From positions 248,001 through 312,000 of the forward strand of contig NZ_BAABBA010000001.1 of the NCBI RefSeq assembly GCF_039537705.1: a stretch of 64,000 nucleotides of DNA, given 5' to 3'. The notes under the pieces are model-generated. The model was not told the DNA's origin. It searched no databases and worked only from the letters and a program-made list of their open reading frames with translations. The number at the start of each line of letters is the position of its first letter. Position 1 is the stretch's first letter. Both the position numbers and the translations under genes were made by a program. The stretch comes from Georgenia daeguensis (GTDB lineage: Bacteria > Actinomycetota > Actinomycetes > Actinomycetales > Actinomycetaceae). Below, piece by piece: positions 17,070-25,099 of the stretch.

Positions 17070-18716
17070 ATGAGCTCTCCACGACCACGACCCTCGGCGC
17101 CGCTGCTCGCCGCGCTGCTCGGTGCCCTGCTCGCGCTGCTGGCGCCCGCCGCGGCCGCCCGCACGGTCGACCCCGACGCCGACGGTGTCGAGGTCCCGGA
17201 GCTGACCTGGACCAGCTGCGGCACCACCCCGGCCGGCACCGAGGCCGGCGTCCAGTGCGCCACCGCCGAGCTGCCGATGGACTACGACGACCCGGACGGC
17301 GACCAGGTCCGCCTCGCGGTCGCCCGTGTGCCCGCGACCGACACCGCGAACCGGATCGGGTCCCTCTTCATCAACCTGGGCGGACCGAGCGGCACCATCG
17401 TGGACGTGCTCCAGGAGAACGGCGGGACGATCTGGCCCACGCTGAACCAGCGGTTCGACCTCGTCGGCTTCGACCCGCGCGGCGTCGGGCAGTCCACGCC
17501 GGCCATCGACTGCCAGGTCGACCCCGAGGAGCTGGGCAACTCCTCGCAGCCGTTCCCCACGCCCCTCGACATCGACGTCGACGCCTTCGTCGCGAAGCAC
17601 CAGGCCTACGTGGACGCCTGCCTGGCCAACAACGGCGACATCCTCGCCCATGTCTCCACCGCGAACGTCGCGCGGGACATGGAGGTCCTGCGTGCCGCCG
17701 TCGGGGACGAGAAGCTGAGCTACCTGGGGTACTCCTACGGGACCTTCCTCGGGGCGACGTTCGCCGCCCTCTTCCCCGACGGCTACCGCGCGCTCGTGCT
17801 GGACTCCCCGGTGGACGTCCAGGAGTACATCTCCGACCCGCTCTCGAACAGCGCGGCGCAGACTGCCGCCTTCGAGCGTGCTCTCCACCGCTTCTTCGAG
17901 GCCTGCGCGGCAGACCAGGTGGCGTGCTCCGGGTTCGGCGGCGGGCAGCCGTCCTCCGCCTACGACGGACTGCTCGCCAGGGCCGACGCCACACCGATCC
18001 CCGCCCCGCGCTACACCGCGGACCCCCGGCCGGTGGACGGCGACGACATCCGCGTGGCAACCACCACGCTGCTGTACTCCAAGCAGTTCTGGGGCATCCT
18101 CGCCGCCGCCCTGGCGCAGGCCGCCGCCGGCGACGCCTCGCTGCTCCGCCTGGTCACCAACCTCAGCTACGACCGGTTGGAGGACGGGTCCTACGGGCCA
18201 GGATCGGACCAGTTCTTCACCATCGGCGCCGGTGAGCGGCAGTGGCCGCGGGGTGTCGAGACGTACCTCGACCGGGGTGCCGAGTCGTGGTCGTCATTCC
18301 CGCACTTCTGGATCAACACCGGGTACTCCGAGATCAGCTACGGCCTGTGGCCGGTGCACGACGAGGACACGTACGAGGGGCCCTTCGCCGTCGAGGAGTC
18401 CTCGCCGACGCCGCTGGTCATCGCCACCACCTACGACCCGGCGACGCCCTACCAGGGGGCGCTGCGGACGGTGCGGGCGCTCGGCAACGCGCGGCTGGTG
18501 ACGATGCACGGCGACGGCCACGGGGCCTACCCGGACGGCTCGGCCTGCGTGCGCACCGCCGTCGACGCCTACCTCGTCGACCTGACCCTGCCCGCCGAGG
18601 GCCTGGTCTGCCAGCAGGAGGTGCCGTTCGCCGCGCCGCAGCCCGTGCCCGCCGAGGTGCCGGCCGTTCCGGAGCCCCTGCTGGACCTCGAGGCGCGGCT
18701 GGCCGGCATCCGGTAG
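17070..18716 (+). CDS. Secreted alpha/beta hydrolase with TAP-like C-terminal domain (tripeptidyl aminopeptidase family)
   Basis: A 548-residue exported peptidase-like hydrolase. Signal peptide with n-region MSSPRPRPS, hydrophobic LLAALLGALLALLAPAAAA and a probable Ala-x-Ala cleavage near residue 30. The mature part begins with VPELTWTSCGTTPAGTEAGV, then oxyanion loop INLGGPSGT, FDPRGVGQSTP, nucleophile Ser in YLGYSYGTFLG (about 223), acid in TTYDPATPYQGA and His in HGDGHGAYP. The second half is the TAP C-terminal domain, including two Cys (SACVR, VCQQE) that may form a disulphide. Such enzymes release N-terminal tri- or dipeptides or act as general exported esterases/peptidases in actinomycetes. 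Monocistronic. Confidence 0.85.
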   Translation: MSSPRPRPSAPLLAALLGALLALLAPAAAARTVDPDADGVEVPELTWTSCGTTPAGTEAGVQCATAELPMDYDDPDGDQVRLAVARVPATDTANRIGSLFINLGGPSGTIVDVLQENGGTIWPTLNQRFDLVGFDPRGVGQSTPAIDCQVDPEELGNSSQPFPTPLDIDVDAFVAKHQAYVDACLANNGDILAHVSTANVARDMEVLRAAVGDEKLSYLGYSYGTFLGATFAALFPDGYRALVLDSPVDVQEYISDPLSNSAAQTAAFERALHRFFEACAADQVACSGFGGGQPSSAYDGLLARADATPIPAPRYTADPRPVDGDDIRVATTTLLYSKQFWGILAAALAQAAAGDASLLRLVTNLSYDRLEDGSYGPGSDQFFTIGAGERQWPRGVETYLDRGAESWSSFPHFWINTGYSEISYGLWPVHDEDTYEGPFAVEESSPTPLVIATTYDPATPYQGALRTVRALGNARLVTMHGDGHGAYPDGSACVRTAVDAYLVDLTLPAEGLVCQQEVPFAAPQPVPAEVPAVPEPLLDLEARLAGIR

Positions 18717-18720
18717 GGGC

Positions 18721-18800
18721 CGTCCGGCAGGACCCGCACCGGTCCGGCAGGACCCGCACCGGTCCGGCAGGACCCGCACCGGTCCGGCCGGGCTCGCGCC
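18721..18800. repeat. Tandem 20-bp repeat, three copies plus a degenerate fourth
   Basis: The unit GGTCCGGCAGGACCCGCACC is present at 18741-18760 and 18761-18780, with a copy differing at its first base at 18721-18740 and a diverged one at 18781-18800. It begins 4 nt after the peptidase stop and ends 21 nt before the amidase start. Each unit holds GGTCC...GGACC and can fold, so the array may serve as a weak terminator between the two plus-strand genes. Confidence 0.85.
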
Positions 18801-18821
18801 GGACCGGGCTACGGTCGGGGC

Positions 18822-20270
18822 ATGACGCAGATCCACGAGCTGTCCGCCCTCGACCTCGCCGCCGCGGTGCGGGCGGGGGATGTCTCCCCGGGCGAGGTCG
18901 CCGAGCACACGCTCGAACGCGCGCACCGGCTGGGGCCGGGCGTCGGGGCGTTCGTCCACGTCGCCGACGCGCGCGCCCGGGCCCAGGCCGCCGAGGCGGA
19001 GGAGCTGCTCGCCGGCGTCGGCTCCGCGGCGGGGGACGACGGCGCGCTCCCGCCCTTCCTCGGCGTGCCGGTTCCGGTGAAGGACCTGACGATGGTGGCC
19101 GGGCTGCCGTTCGAGGCCGGCTCGGCGGCCCTCGCCGGCTTCGTCGCGCCGGTCGACGACGGCGTCACCACGCTCCTCCGGGCGGCCGGCACCCTCATGG
19201 TCGGCAAGACCACGACCCCCGAGCTCGGCCTGCCGCCCTACACGGAGCCGGACGTGGCGCCCCCCGCCCGGAGCCCCTGGGACCTGGGCCGCACCGCCGG
19301 CGGCTCCAGCGGCGGGGCCGCAGCCGCGGTGGCCGCCGGGATCGTGCCGGCCGCGCACGGCAGCGACGGCGGCGGCTCGATCCGCATCCCCGCCGCCGCC
19401 TGCGGCCTCGTGGGCCTGAAGCCCTCCCGCGGCCGGGTCTCGAGAGGGCCCCACGGGGTGGACGGCTCGGGCCTGGGCACCGACGGCGTGCTGACGCGGA
19501 CGGTGCGCGACACCGCCGCCTTCCTCGACGTGCTCGCCGAGCCGTGGCCCGGCGACACCTACCTCCTGCCCGCCCCGCGCGGCACCTTCCTCGGCGCGTG
19601 CGGGCGCGAGCCCGGCAGGCTGCGGGTCGGCGTGCTGACGGAGCCGATCAACATGGCCGACGCCCCGGTGCACCCCGAGGCGCTCGCGGCCGTCGACCGG
19701 GCCGTGCGCCTGCTCGAGGGCCTCGGGCACCACGTGGACCGGGCACCGCTGCCCTTCGGGGAGTCGGAGTGGGACGCCTTCATGCCGCTGTGGTCGGTCG
19801 GCGCGCTGCTCGCGCCGCTGCCGCCCGGCGGCGAGGAGAGGCTGGTCCCGCTGACCCGGTGGATGCGCGAGACCGGCCGGTCCGTCACCGGCGCCCAGTA
19901 CGCCGACGCGGTGTCGGGGGGGCAGCGGCTGACACGGCAGACGGCGCTGGCGTGGTCGGCCTTCGACGTGATCCTCAGCCCGACGCTCGCCCAGCCGCCC
20001 GTCCGGATCGGCTCCATGCGCGACGACGTCGACCCGGCCGCCGACTTCCAGGCGCAGAAGGCGTTCACGCCCTGGACGTCGGCGTGGAACATCATCGGGG
20101 CGCCGGCGATCAGTCTGCCGCTGCACCGCGCGACGGTGGACGGCACCGAGCTGTCCTTCGGGGTCATGCTCGGGGCGCGCACCGGCCAGGAGGAGACCCT
20201 GCTGGCGCTCGCGGCCCAGCTCGAGGCCGCGGACCCGTGGCCCGCGTTCGCACCGGGCCTGCCCGCCTGA
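18822..20270 (+). CDS. Amidase (amidase signature family)
   Basis: A 482-residue amidase-signature enzyme that hydrolyses carboxamides. The Ser-cisSer-Lys triad is visible: Lys87 in VPVPVKDLT, the Gly/Ser loop GRTAGGSSGGAAAA, and GSDGGGSIRIPAAACGLVG carrying the cis-Ser and the nucleophile Ser; LKPSRGRVS follows. Length is normal for the family. There is no GatB or GatC neighbour and no GatA-specific context, so a stand-alone amidase acting on small amides is likelier than tRNA amidotransferase. Substrate unknown. ATG chosen because the repeat array ends just upstream. Confidence 0.88.
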   Translation: MTQIHELSALDLAAAVRAGDVSPGEVAEHTLERAHRLGPGVGAFVHVADARARAQAAEAEELLAGVGSAAGDDGALPPFLGVPVPVKDLTMVAGLPFEAGSAALAGFVAPVDDGVTTLLRAAGTLMVGKTTTPELGLPPYTEPDVAPPARSPWDLGRTAGGSSGGAAAAVAAGIVPAAHGSDGGGSIRIPAAACGLVGLKPSRGRVSRGPHGVDGSGLGTDGVLTRTVRDTAAFLDVLAEPWPGDTYLLPAPRGTFLGACGREPGRLRVGVLTEPINMADAPVHPEALAAVDRAVRLLEGLGHHVDRAPLPFGESEWDAFMPLWSVGALLAPLPPGGEERLVPLTRWMRETGRSVTGAQYADAVSGGQRLTRQTALAWSAFDVILSPTLAQPPVRIGSMRDDVDPAADFQAQKAFTPWTSAWNIIGAPAISLPLHRATVDGTELSFGVMLGARTGQEETLLALAAQLEAADPWPAFAPGLPA

Positions 20271-20304
20271 GGGAGCGGGCGAGCCGCCCGACGCCGCACG
20301 AGGT

Positions 20305-20467
20305 TGCCGATGTGGCTGCTGACAGCGACCACATCAGCACATCGAGGGCGCGCTCCTCAGTGTGCCGATGTGGCTGCTGACAGCGACCAGATCAGCACAC
20401 CGAGGGAGCGCTCCTCAGTGTGCCGATGTGGCTGCTGACAGCGACCAGATCAGCACATCGAGGGCTC
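20305..20467. repeat. 58-bp tandem repeat, 2.8 copies, with internal hairpin
   Basis: Copies start at 20305, 20363 and 20421 with only a few differences; the last is truncated at about 20467, at the stop of the neighbouring minus-strand gene. Each unit contains CGATGT and GCTGA followed by TCAGC and ACATCG, an interrupted 11-bp inverted repeat. It sits between convergent genes and could act as a bidirectional terminator block. It is less GC-rich than its surroundings. Confidence 0.88.
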
Positions 20468-20750
20468 AGGTGGCCCGAGAGGCGCCGACGGGCCCGGTCG
20501 GGCGGGCCGGCGGGTCGGTCGGGGGAGTGGTGGGCGGGACCGTGGGGTCCGCCGGGGCCCCCGGTACGGTCCCCGGCTCAGGCACCGTCCCGGGCTCCGG
20601 GTTGCGCTCGGGCTCGGGGTCGGGCGTGGAGGGGTCCGGCGTCGACGGCGGCTCGGTGTCCGCCGTCGGGCCGTTCCCCGAGCGCAGGCGCTGCTCCTTC
20701 TCGACCTGCCAGGCCTCCCGCGCCTTGCGCGCCAGGTCGTCCAGACCCAT
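20466..20750 (-). CDS. Small protein with proline-rich tail, unknown function
   Basis: A 94-residue protein. The first 25 residues (MGLDDLARKAREAWQVEKEQ) form a charged helix; the rest is Pro/Thr/Asp/Glu-rich and disordered, with repeated PEPGTVPEPGTVPG. No signal peptide or membrane segment. The ATG overlaps the stop of the gene upstream (TGATG), so the two are co-translated. Codon use fits the neighbours. I do not recognise a family. Confidence 0.6.
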   Translation of the reverse strand: MGLDDLARKAREAWQVEKEQRLRSGNGPTADTEPPSTPDPSTPDPEPERNPEPGTVPEPGTVPGAPADPTVPPTTPPTDPPARPTGPVGASRAT

Positions 20751-21040
20751 CAGATGTTGCCCGGGACCGTCCCGGGCGTGGGACCCGGGCTCTTCGGCTC
20801 GTCGGGCGAGCTGACCTCGCCCGGCTCGCGGTCGACCGTGCGGTCGATCCTGCGGTCGGCGGCGTGGCGGCCGTGCGTGGCGGGCTCGACGACCTCGTCG
20901 TGCTGGCCGGGGATCGACCCCGGCGGCGGGCCGGGGCTGGCCGGCACCTCGTCGGGCGAGTCGGCCGACGGCGACGAGACCGACGCGCGGTCGCGCGCCG
21001 GGTCGTGGTGGACCGGGCCGGGGCTGTCGGACGTGCTCAT
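20750..21040 (-). CDS. Small proline-rich, acidic disordered protein, unknown function
   Basis: A 96-residue hydrophilic protein (MSTSDSPGPVHHDPARDRAS...) with no hydrophobic stretch. It contains two variants of the same motif, SPGPPPGSIPGQ and SPGPTPGTVPGN, shared in part with the protein encoded next to it. GGAGG lies seven bases before ATG 21040. Charged residues dominate the middle. No family recognised; the SD sequence and overlap with the following gene support its being real. Confidence 0.6.
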   Translation of the reverse strand: MSTSDSPGPVHHDPARDRASVSSPSADSPDEVPASPGPPPGSIPGQHDEVVEPATHGRHAADRRIDRTVDREPGEVSSPDEPKSPGPTPGTVPGNI

Positions 21041-21213
21041 GAGGACCTCCGAATCGTGCGCGCGGTCGCGCGCTGCCACGATCGTCGCGCCTCGCGCCCC
21101 GGGGCGCACGCCGGACGCCCGGCCCCCCGGGCAACGCCCCCGCGCCGGCCCGGTTCGTCGCCGCGGCGCGGGTGCTCCTCGGGGCGGGTGGACTCCCCAG
21201 GCCCCCGGGGTCC

Positions 21214-22278
21214 TCAGGCCGCCGGGACGGGGGCGCCCACGCCGAACCACTCCATCATCCGGGCCGTGATCGCGTGGTCGAACGTGTCGTCGTCGTGCCG
21301 GGCCCGGAGCCACGCGGCGAAGTCGCCGCCGGCGGCCCGGTCCATCTCCGCGCGGCACGCCGCGGGGGAGGACACGGCACGCAGGAGCATCGACTCCGCC
21401 TCGTCGGCGGTGCGGTAGACGAACGGGTAGCCCTCCGGCACGATGCCGCGCACCCACGGGCGGTCGGGGAAGATCCCGACGGCTCCTGCGACGAGCGCCT
21501 CGACGTACTCCAGGCCGTAGGACTCCTCCTCGGCCGTGGCGAGGAACGCCGTCGTCCGGGCCAGCGCGTCCCAGTAGCTCTCGCGGCTCGCGGTGAGCGG
21601 GCTGATCCAGGCCCACTCCTTGCGGGACAGGGCCATCGCCCGCTCGGTGACGAGGTGCGACTCGTGCAGGCGGGCCTCCACCCGGATCGGCGTCCGGGCG
21701 GCGACCCGCTCGACCACCCGGAGGAACAGGTCGGGACGCTTCCGGTCGGAGAGGTAGATGGCCGGGTAGAGGACCACCGGCACCGGCGGCTCCTGCCGCG
21801 GGCGGACGTGGTCGAGCCGCACGCCCAGGTTCACCCACGCGATCCGCGCGCGCTCGGCGAGGCGAGGGACCGTCCAGGAGGCGACCAGCTCGCGCACCTC
21901 GGTGGCCGTGCGCTCGGAGTTGCAGAACGTGGGGAAGAGCGCGCAGGACAGCGCGAGCGCTGCGACGTCGACGGTGCGCGTGTACCGCGAGGGGTTCCAC
22001 CACACGAGGTTCATCACCTGCGGGCGCTCGCAGCGGCCCGCGAGCTCCTGCCACACCGCGACGGAGTCGATCACGTCCATGTTCACCACCACGGTGCGCG
22101 AGCCGTCGACCTGGTCGAGCGGGACGACGTCGACCGCTCCCGAGCGTCGCTCGGGCCCGATCACCTGCGCCCCGGGGAAGACGCGCAGCAGCCGGCGCAC
22201 CAGCGTCGCGCCGGCGTCGTGCCCGCCGACGCCCCCGCCCTCGAGCTGGATGTCGCCGAGACGCACGGCCACGTTCAT
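21214..22278 (-). CDS. Glycosyltransferase-like protein (GT-B fold)
   Basis: A 354-residue soluble protein. The N-terminal half holds MNVAVRLGDIQLEGGGVGGH and a VVNMDVIDSVAVWQ region. The C-terminal half has VVLYPAIYLSDRKRPDLFLR, then FLATAEEESYGLEYVEALV and AGAVGIFPDRPW, the E-x7-E type nucleotide-sugar-binding arrangement of family 4-like glycosyltransferases. Sugar and acceptor are unknown. Its ATG overlaps the stop of the proton-pumping pyrophosphatase gene (ATGA), an uncommon partnership; the two are presumably co-transcribed. Confidence 0.6.
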   Translation of the reverse strand: MNVAVRLGDIQLEGGGVGGHDAGATLVRRLLRVFPGAQVIGPERRSGAVDVVPLDQVDGSRTVVVNMDVIDSVAVWQELAGRCERPQVMNLVWWNPSRYTRTVDVAALALSCALFPTFCNSERTATEVRELVASWTVPRLAERARIAWVNLGVRLDHVRPRQEPPVPVVLYPAIYLSDRKRPDLFLRVVERVAARTPIRVEARLHESHLVTERAMALSRKEWAWISPLTASRESYWDALARTTAFLATAEEESYGLEYVEALVAGAVGIFPDRPWVRGIVPEGYPFVYRTADEAESMLLRAVSSPAACRAEMDRAAGGDFAAWLRARHDDDTFDHAITARMMEWFGVGAPVPAA

Positions 22279-24986
22279 CGCTGCTCACCCTTTCCTGCGC
22301 CGGTCCGCTCGCGGCGCGTGCGGACCTCCCGCCCTGACGGCTCGCCCGCCTCCACGGCGGGGACGTCCCCCGCCTCGGTCCCGGGCCGCGTGCTGATGTC
22401 GGCCGGCGCGGCGTGCCCCGCGCCGGGGGAGGCACCGTCCGTCTCCTCGACCGCCGGTCCCGCGTCGTCGGCGAGGGAGGTGCGGATGCGCATGCCGTAG
22501 AAGGAGCGCAGCACGAAGACCACCATGATCGCGAAGAAGACCGCGGCGAGCGCCAGCACCAGGGTCTGCCGGCCCTGCGCGGTCAGCGAGACGGCCAGCT
22601 CGACGGCGAGCAGCCCGAACAGGGTCGTGAACTTGATGACCGGGTTCAGCGCCACCGAGGAGGTGTCCTTGAACGGGTCACCGACCGTGTCCCCCACGAT
22701 GGTCGCGTCGTGCAGCGCCGTGCCCTTGGCGTGCAGGTCGACCTCGACGATCTTCTTGGCGTTGTCCCACGCCCCGCCCGCGTTGGCCATGAAGATCGCC
22801 TGGTACAGGCCGAAGACGGCGATCGAGATGAGGTAGCCGATGAAGAAGTAGGGCTCGACGAACGCGAAGGCCAGCGTCGCGAAGAACACCCCGAGGAACA
22901 TGTTGAGCATGCCCTTCTGGGCGTACTGGGTGCAGATCTCCACCACGCGGCGCGAGTCCTCGGCGGACGCCCGGGTGGCGCCCTCGTCGATCCGGATGGT
23001 GCGGCGGATGAACTCCAGCGCCCGGTAGGCCCCGGTGGTCACGGCCTGGATGGAGGCGCCGGTGAACCAGTAGATGACCGAGCCTCCGGTGACGATCCCG
23101 AGCAGGAACGGCGGGTGCATGAGGGAGAGCTTGTCCAGGTCCCTGGTCAGGCCGTCCGTGAGCGCCATGATGATGGAGAAGATCATCGTCGTGGCGCCGA
23201 CGACGGCCGTGCCGATCAGGACGGGCTTGGCGGTGGCCTTGAAGGTGTTGCCGGCGCCGTCGTTCTCCTCGAGCATCTGCTTGCCGCGCTCCCACCGGAC
23301 CTCGAACCCGTGCTCGCGGCGGATCTCCTCCTCGACGCCGTCGATCTCCTCGATCATCGACAGCTCGTAGACGCTCTGGGCGTTGTCGGTGACGGGCCCG
23401 TAGGAGTCGACCGCGATGGTCACCGGGCCCAGGCTCAGGAAGCCGAACGCCACCAGCCCGAACGCGAAGACCGCGGGGGCCAGCATGAGCGCGTCCAGGC
23501 CCTGCAGGCTCACCAGGTACGCGCCGCCGGTGAGCGCGACGACGACGATCCCGAGCCAGAACGCGGAGAAGTTGCCGGCGACGAGGCCGGAGAGGATGTT
23601 CAGCGACGCCCCGCCCTGGCGCGAGCTCTTGACGATCTCGCGCACATGCCGGCTGCCGGTGGAGGTGAACGCCCGCACCAGGTCGGGGATGAGCGCTCCG
23701 GCCACGGTGCCGAAGGAGACGATGGTCGCGAGCTTCCACCACAGGCCGTCAGGGGTGCTCTGCGCCAGGACCGCCCAGGCCACCGCGAACGTCGCGGCCA
23801 CCGACAGCACCGAGGTCAGCCGCATCAGGGCGGTGAGCGGTGTCTCGAAGTTGAGCCGGTCGGCGCGGAAGAACTTCGCCCGGGTGACGGCGTCGTTGAC
23901 GAGGTAGGCGAGGCCGGAGGTGACGACCATGGCGATCCGCACGGTGAAGATCCACACCAGCAGGCTCGCCTGCAGCGCCGGGTCCTCCACGGCCAGCAGC
24001 ACGAACGTCACCAGGGCGACGCCCGTGACGCCGTACGTCTCGAAGCCGTCGGCGCTCGGACCCACGGAGTCGCCGGCGTTGTCGCCGGTGCAGTCGGCGA
24101 TCACGCCGGGGTTGCGGGCGTCGTCCTCCTTGATCTTGAACGCGATCTTCATCAGGTCCGAACCGATGTCGGCGATCTTGGTGAAGATCCCGCCGGCGAT
24201 GCGCAGGACCGCCGCGCCGAGGGACTCGCCGATGGCGAACCCGATGAAGCAGGCCCCGGCGACGTCGGCGGGCAGGAGCAGCAGGATGATCAGCATCGTG
24301 CCGAGCTCGAGGCTGATGAGGACCATGCCGATCGACATGCCGGACTTCATCGGGATGCGGTGCACGGGCAGCGGCCGTCCGGCGAGGGAGGCGAACGCGG
24401 TGCGCGAGTTGGCGAGGGTGTTCACCCGGATCCCGAACCAGGCCACCGAGTAGGACCCCGCCATCCCCACGAGGCTGAACGCGACGACGATCGCCACCTT
24501 GCCCCACGGCATGGCGACCAGGACGCCGAAGTAGGTGACGATCACCGCGGCGATGAACGTCCACAGCAGGACGAGGAAGCGTCCCTGCTGGACGAGGTAG
24601 GCCTTGCACGTGGTGTAGATCAGATCGGCGATCTCGCGCATGGACGGGTGGTCCGGCAGGCGGCGCAGCTGGACGGAGGCGACCAGCCCCGAGGCGAGGC
24701 CCAGCGCGCACACCACGAGGCCGAGCCAGAGCACCGTGGTGCCGGGGATGCCGAGGACGGTGGTGGCGCCGAGGTCGGGCAGGACGAGGTCGATCTCGCC
24801 CCGGTGGTCCGGGCCCGCCCCGCCGGCGGAGGTGGCGTTCGCGCACCCGGTGAGCAGGGTGAGGAGGCCGACGGCGGTGGCCGGCACCCGCAGGCGTCGC
24901 AGCGTGCCGGGCGGGGCGCCCCCGGGGCGTCTGCCGGTCGTCGAGAGAGTCCTCGACCCCCCGCTGCTCCACGGCCCTGCGTTCAC
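22275..24986 (-). CDS. hppA: Membrane-bound proton-translocating pyrophosphatase
   Basis: About 903 residues from GTG 24986 (GAGG five bases upstream); no ATG is available before the membrane domain. It couples hydrolysis of pyrophosphate to ion export through roughly 16 membrane helices. Catalytic blocks: IADIGSDLMKIAFKIKEDD, IADCTGDNAGDSVGPSADGF, DSYGPVTDNAQSVYEL, NAGGAWDNAKKIVE, GDTVGDPFKDTSS. Lys in GNTFKATAKP marks the K+-independent class. The TGDNAGDSVGPSADGFETYG version differs from the common NVGDNVGDCAG form. The N-terminus is odd: RRLRVPATAVGLLTLLTGCA looks like a lipoprotein signal with Cys48, and the C-terminus has a 60-residue disordered tail. Proton rather than sodium transport is inferred. 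Confidence 0.93.
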   Translation of the reverse strand: MNAGPWSSGGSRTLSTTGRRPGGAPPGTLRRLRVPATAVGLLTLLTGCANATSAGGAGPDHRGEIDLVLPDLGATTVLGIPGTTVLWLGLVVCALGLASGLVASVQLRRLPDHPSMREIADLIYTTCKAYLVQQGRFLVLLWTFIAAVIVTYFGVLVAMPWGKVAIVVAFSLVGMAGSYSVAWFGIRVNTLANSRTAFASLAGRPLPVHRIPMKSGMSIGMVLISLELGTMLIILLLLPADVAGACFIGFAIGESLGAAVLRIAGGIFTKIADIGSDLMKIAFKIKEDDARNPGVIADCTGDNAGDSVGPSADGFETYGVTGVALVTFVLLAVEDPALQASLLVWIFTVRIAMVVTSGLAYLVNDAVTRAKFFRADRLNFETPLTALMRLTSVLSVAATFAVAWAVLAQSTPDGLWWKLATIVSFGTVAGALIPDLVRAFTSTGSRHVREIVKSSRQGGASLNILSGLVAGNFSAFWLGIVVVALTGGAYLVSLQGLDALMLAPAVFAFGLVAFGFLSLGPVTIAVDSYGPVTDNAQSVYELSMIEEIDGVEEEIRREHGFEVRWERGKQMLEENDGAGNTFKATAKPVLIGTAVVGATTMIFSIIMALTDGLTRDLDKLSLMHPPFLLGIVTGGSVIYWFTGASIQAVTTGAYRALEFIRRTIRIDEGATRASAEDSRRVVEICTQYAQKGMLNMFLGVFFATLAFAFVEPYFFIGYLISIAVFGLYQAIFMANAGGAWDNAKKIVEVDLHAKGTALHDATIVGDTVGDPFKDTSSVALNPVIKFTTLFGLLAVELAVSLTAQGRQTLVLALAAVFFAIMVVFVLRSFYGMRIRTSLADDAGPAVEETDGASPGAGHAAPADISTRPGTEAGDVPAVEAGEPSGREVRTRRERTGAGKGEQR

Positions 24987-25099
24987 GATGACCTCGCAGT
25001 CGGTGCCTCGACGCCGGAGGTCGCCGACGTCGTCGTCCATCTCCGACGCTACGACCGGCCCGCGCCCGAGAACCGAGACCTTCGGCCCGCCGGGCGGCG

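Noticed and set aside
20305..20467. CRISPR array
   Set aside because: The repeat unit is contiguous with no unique spacers; it is a plain tandem repeat.
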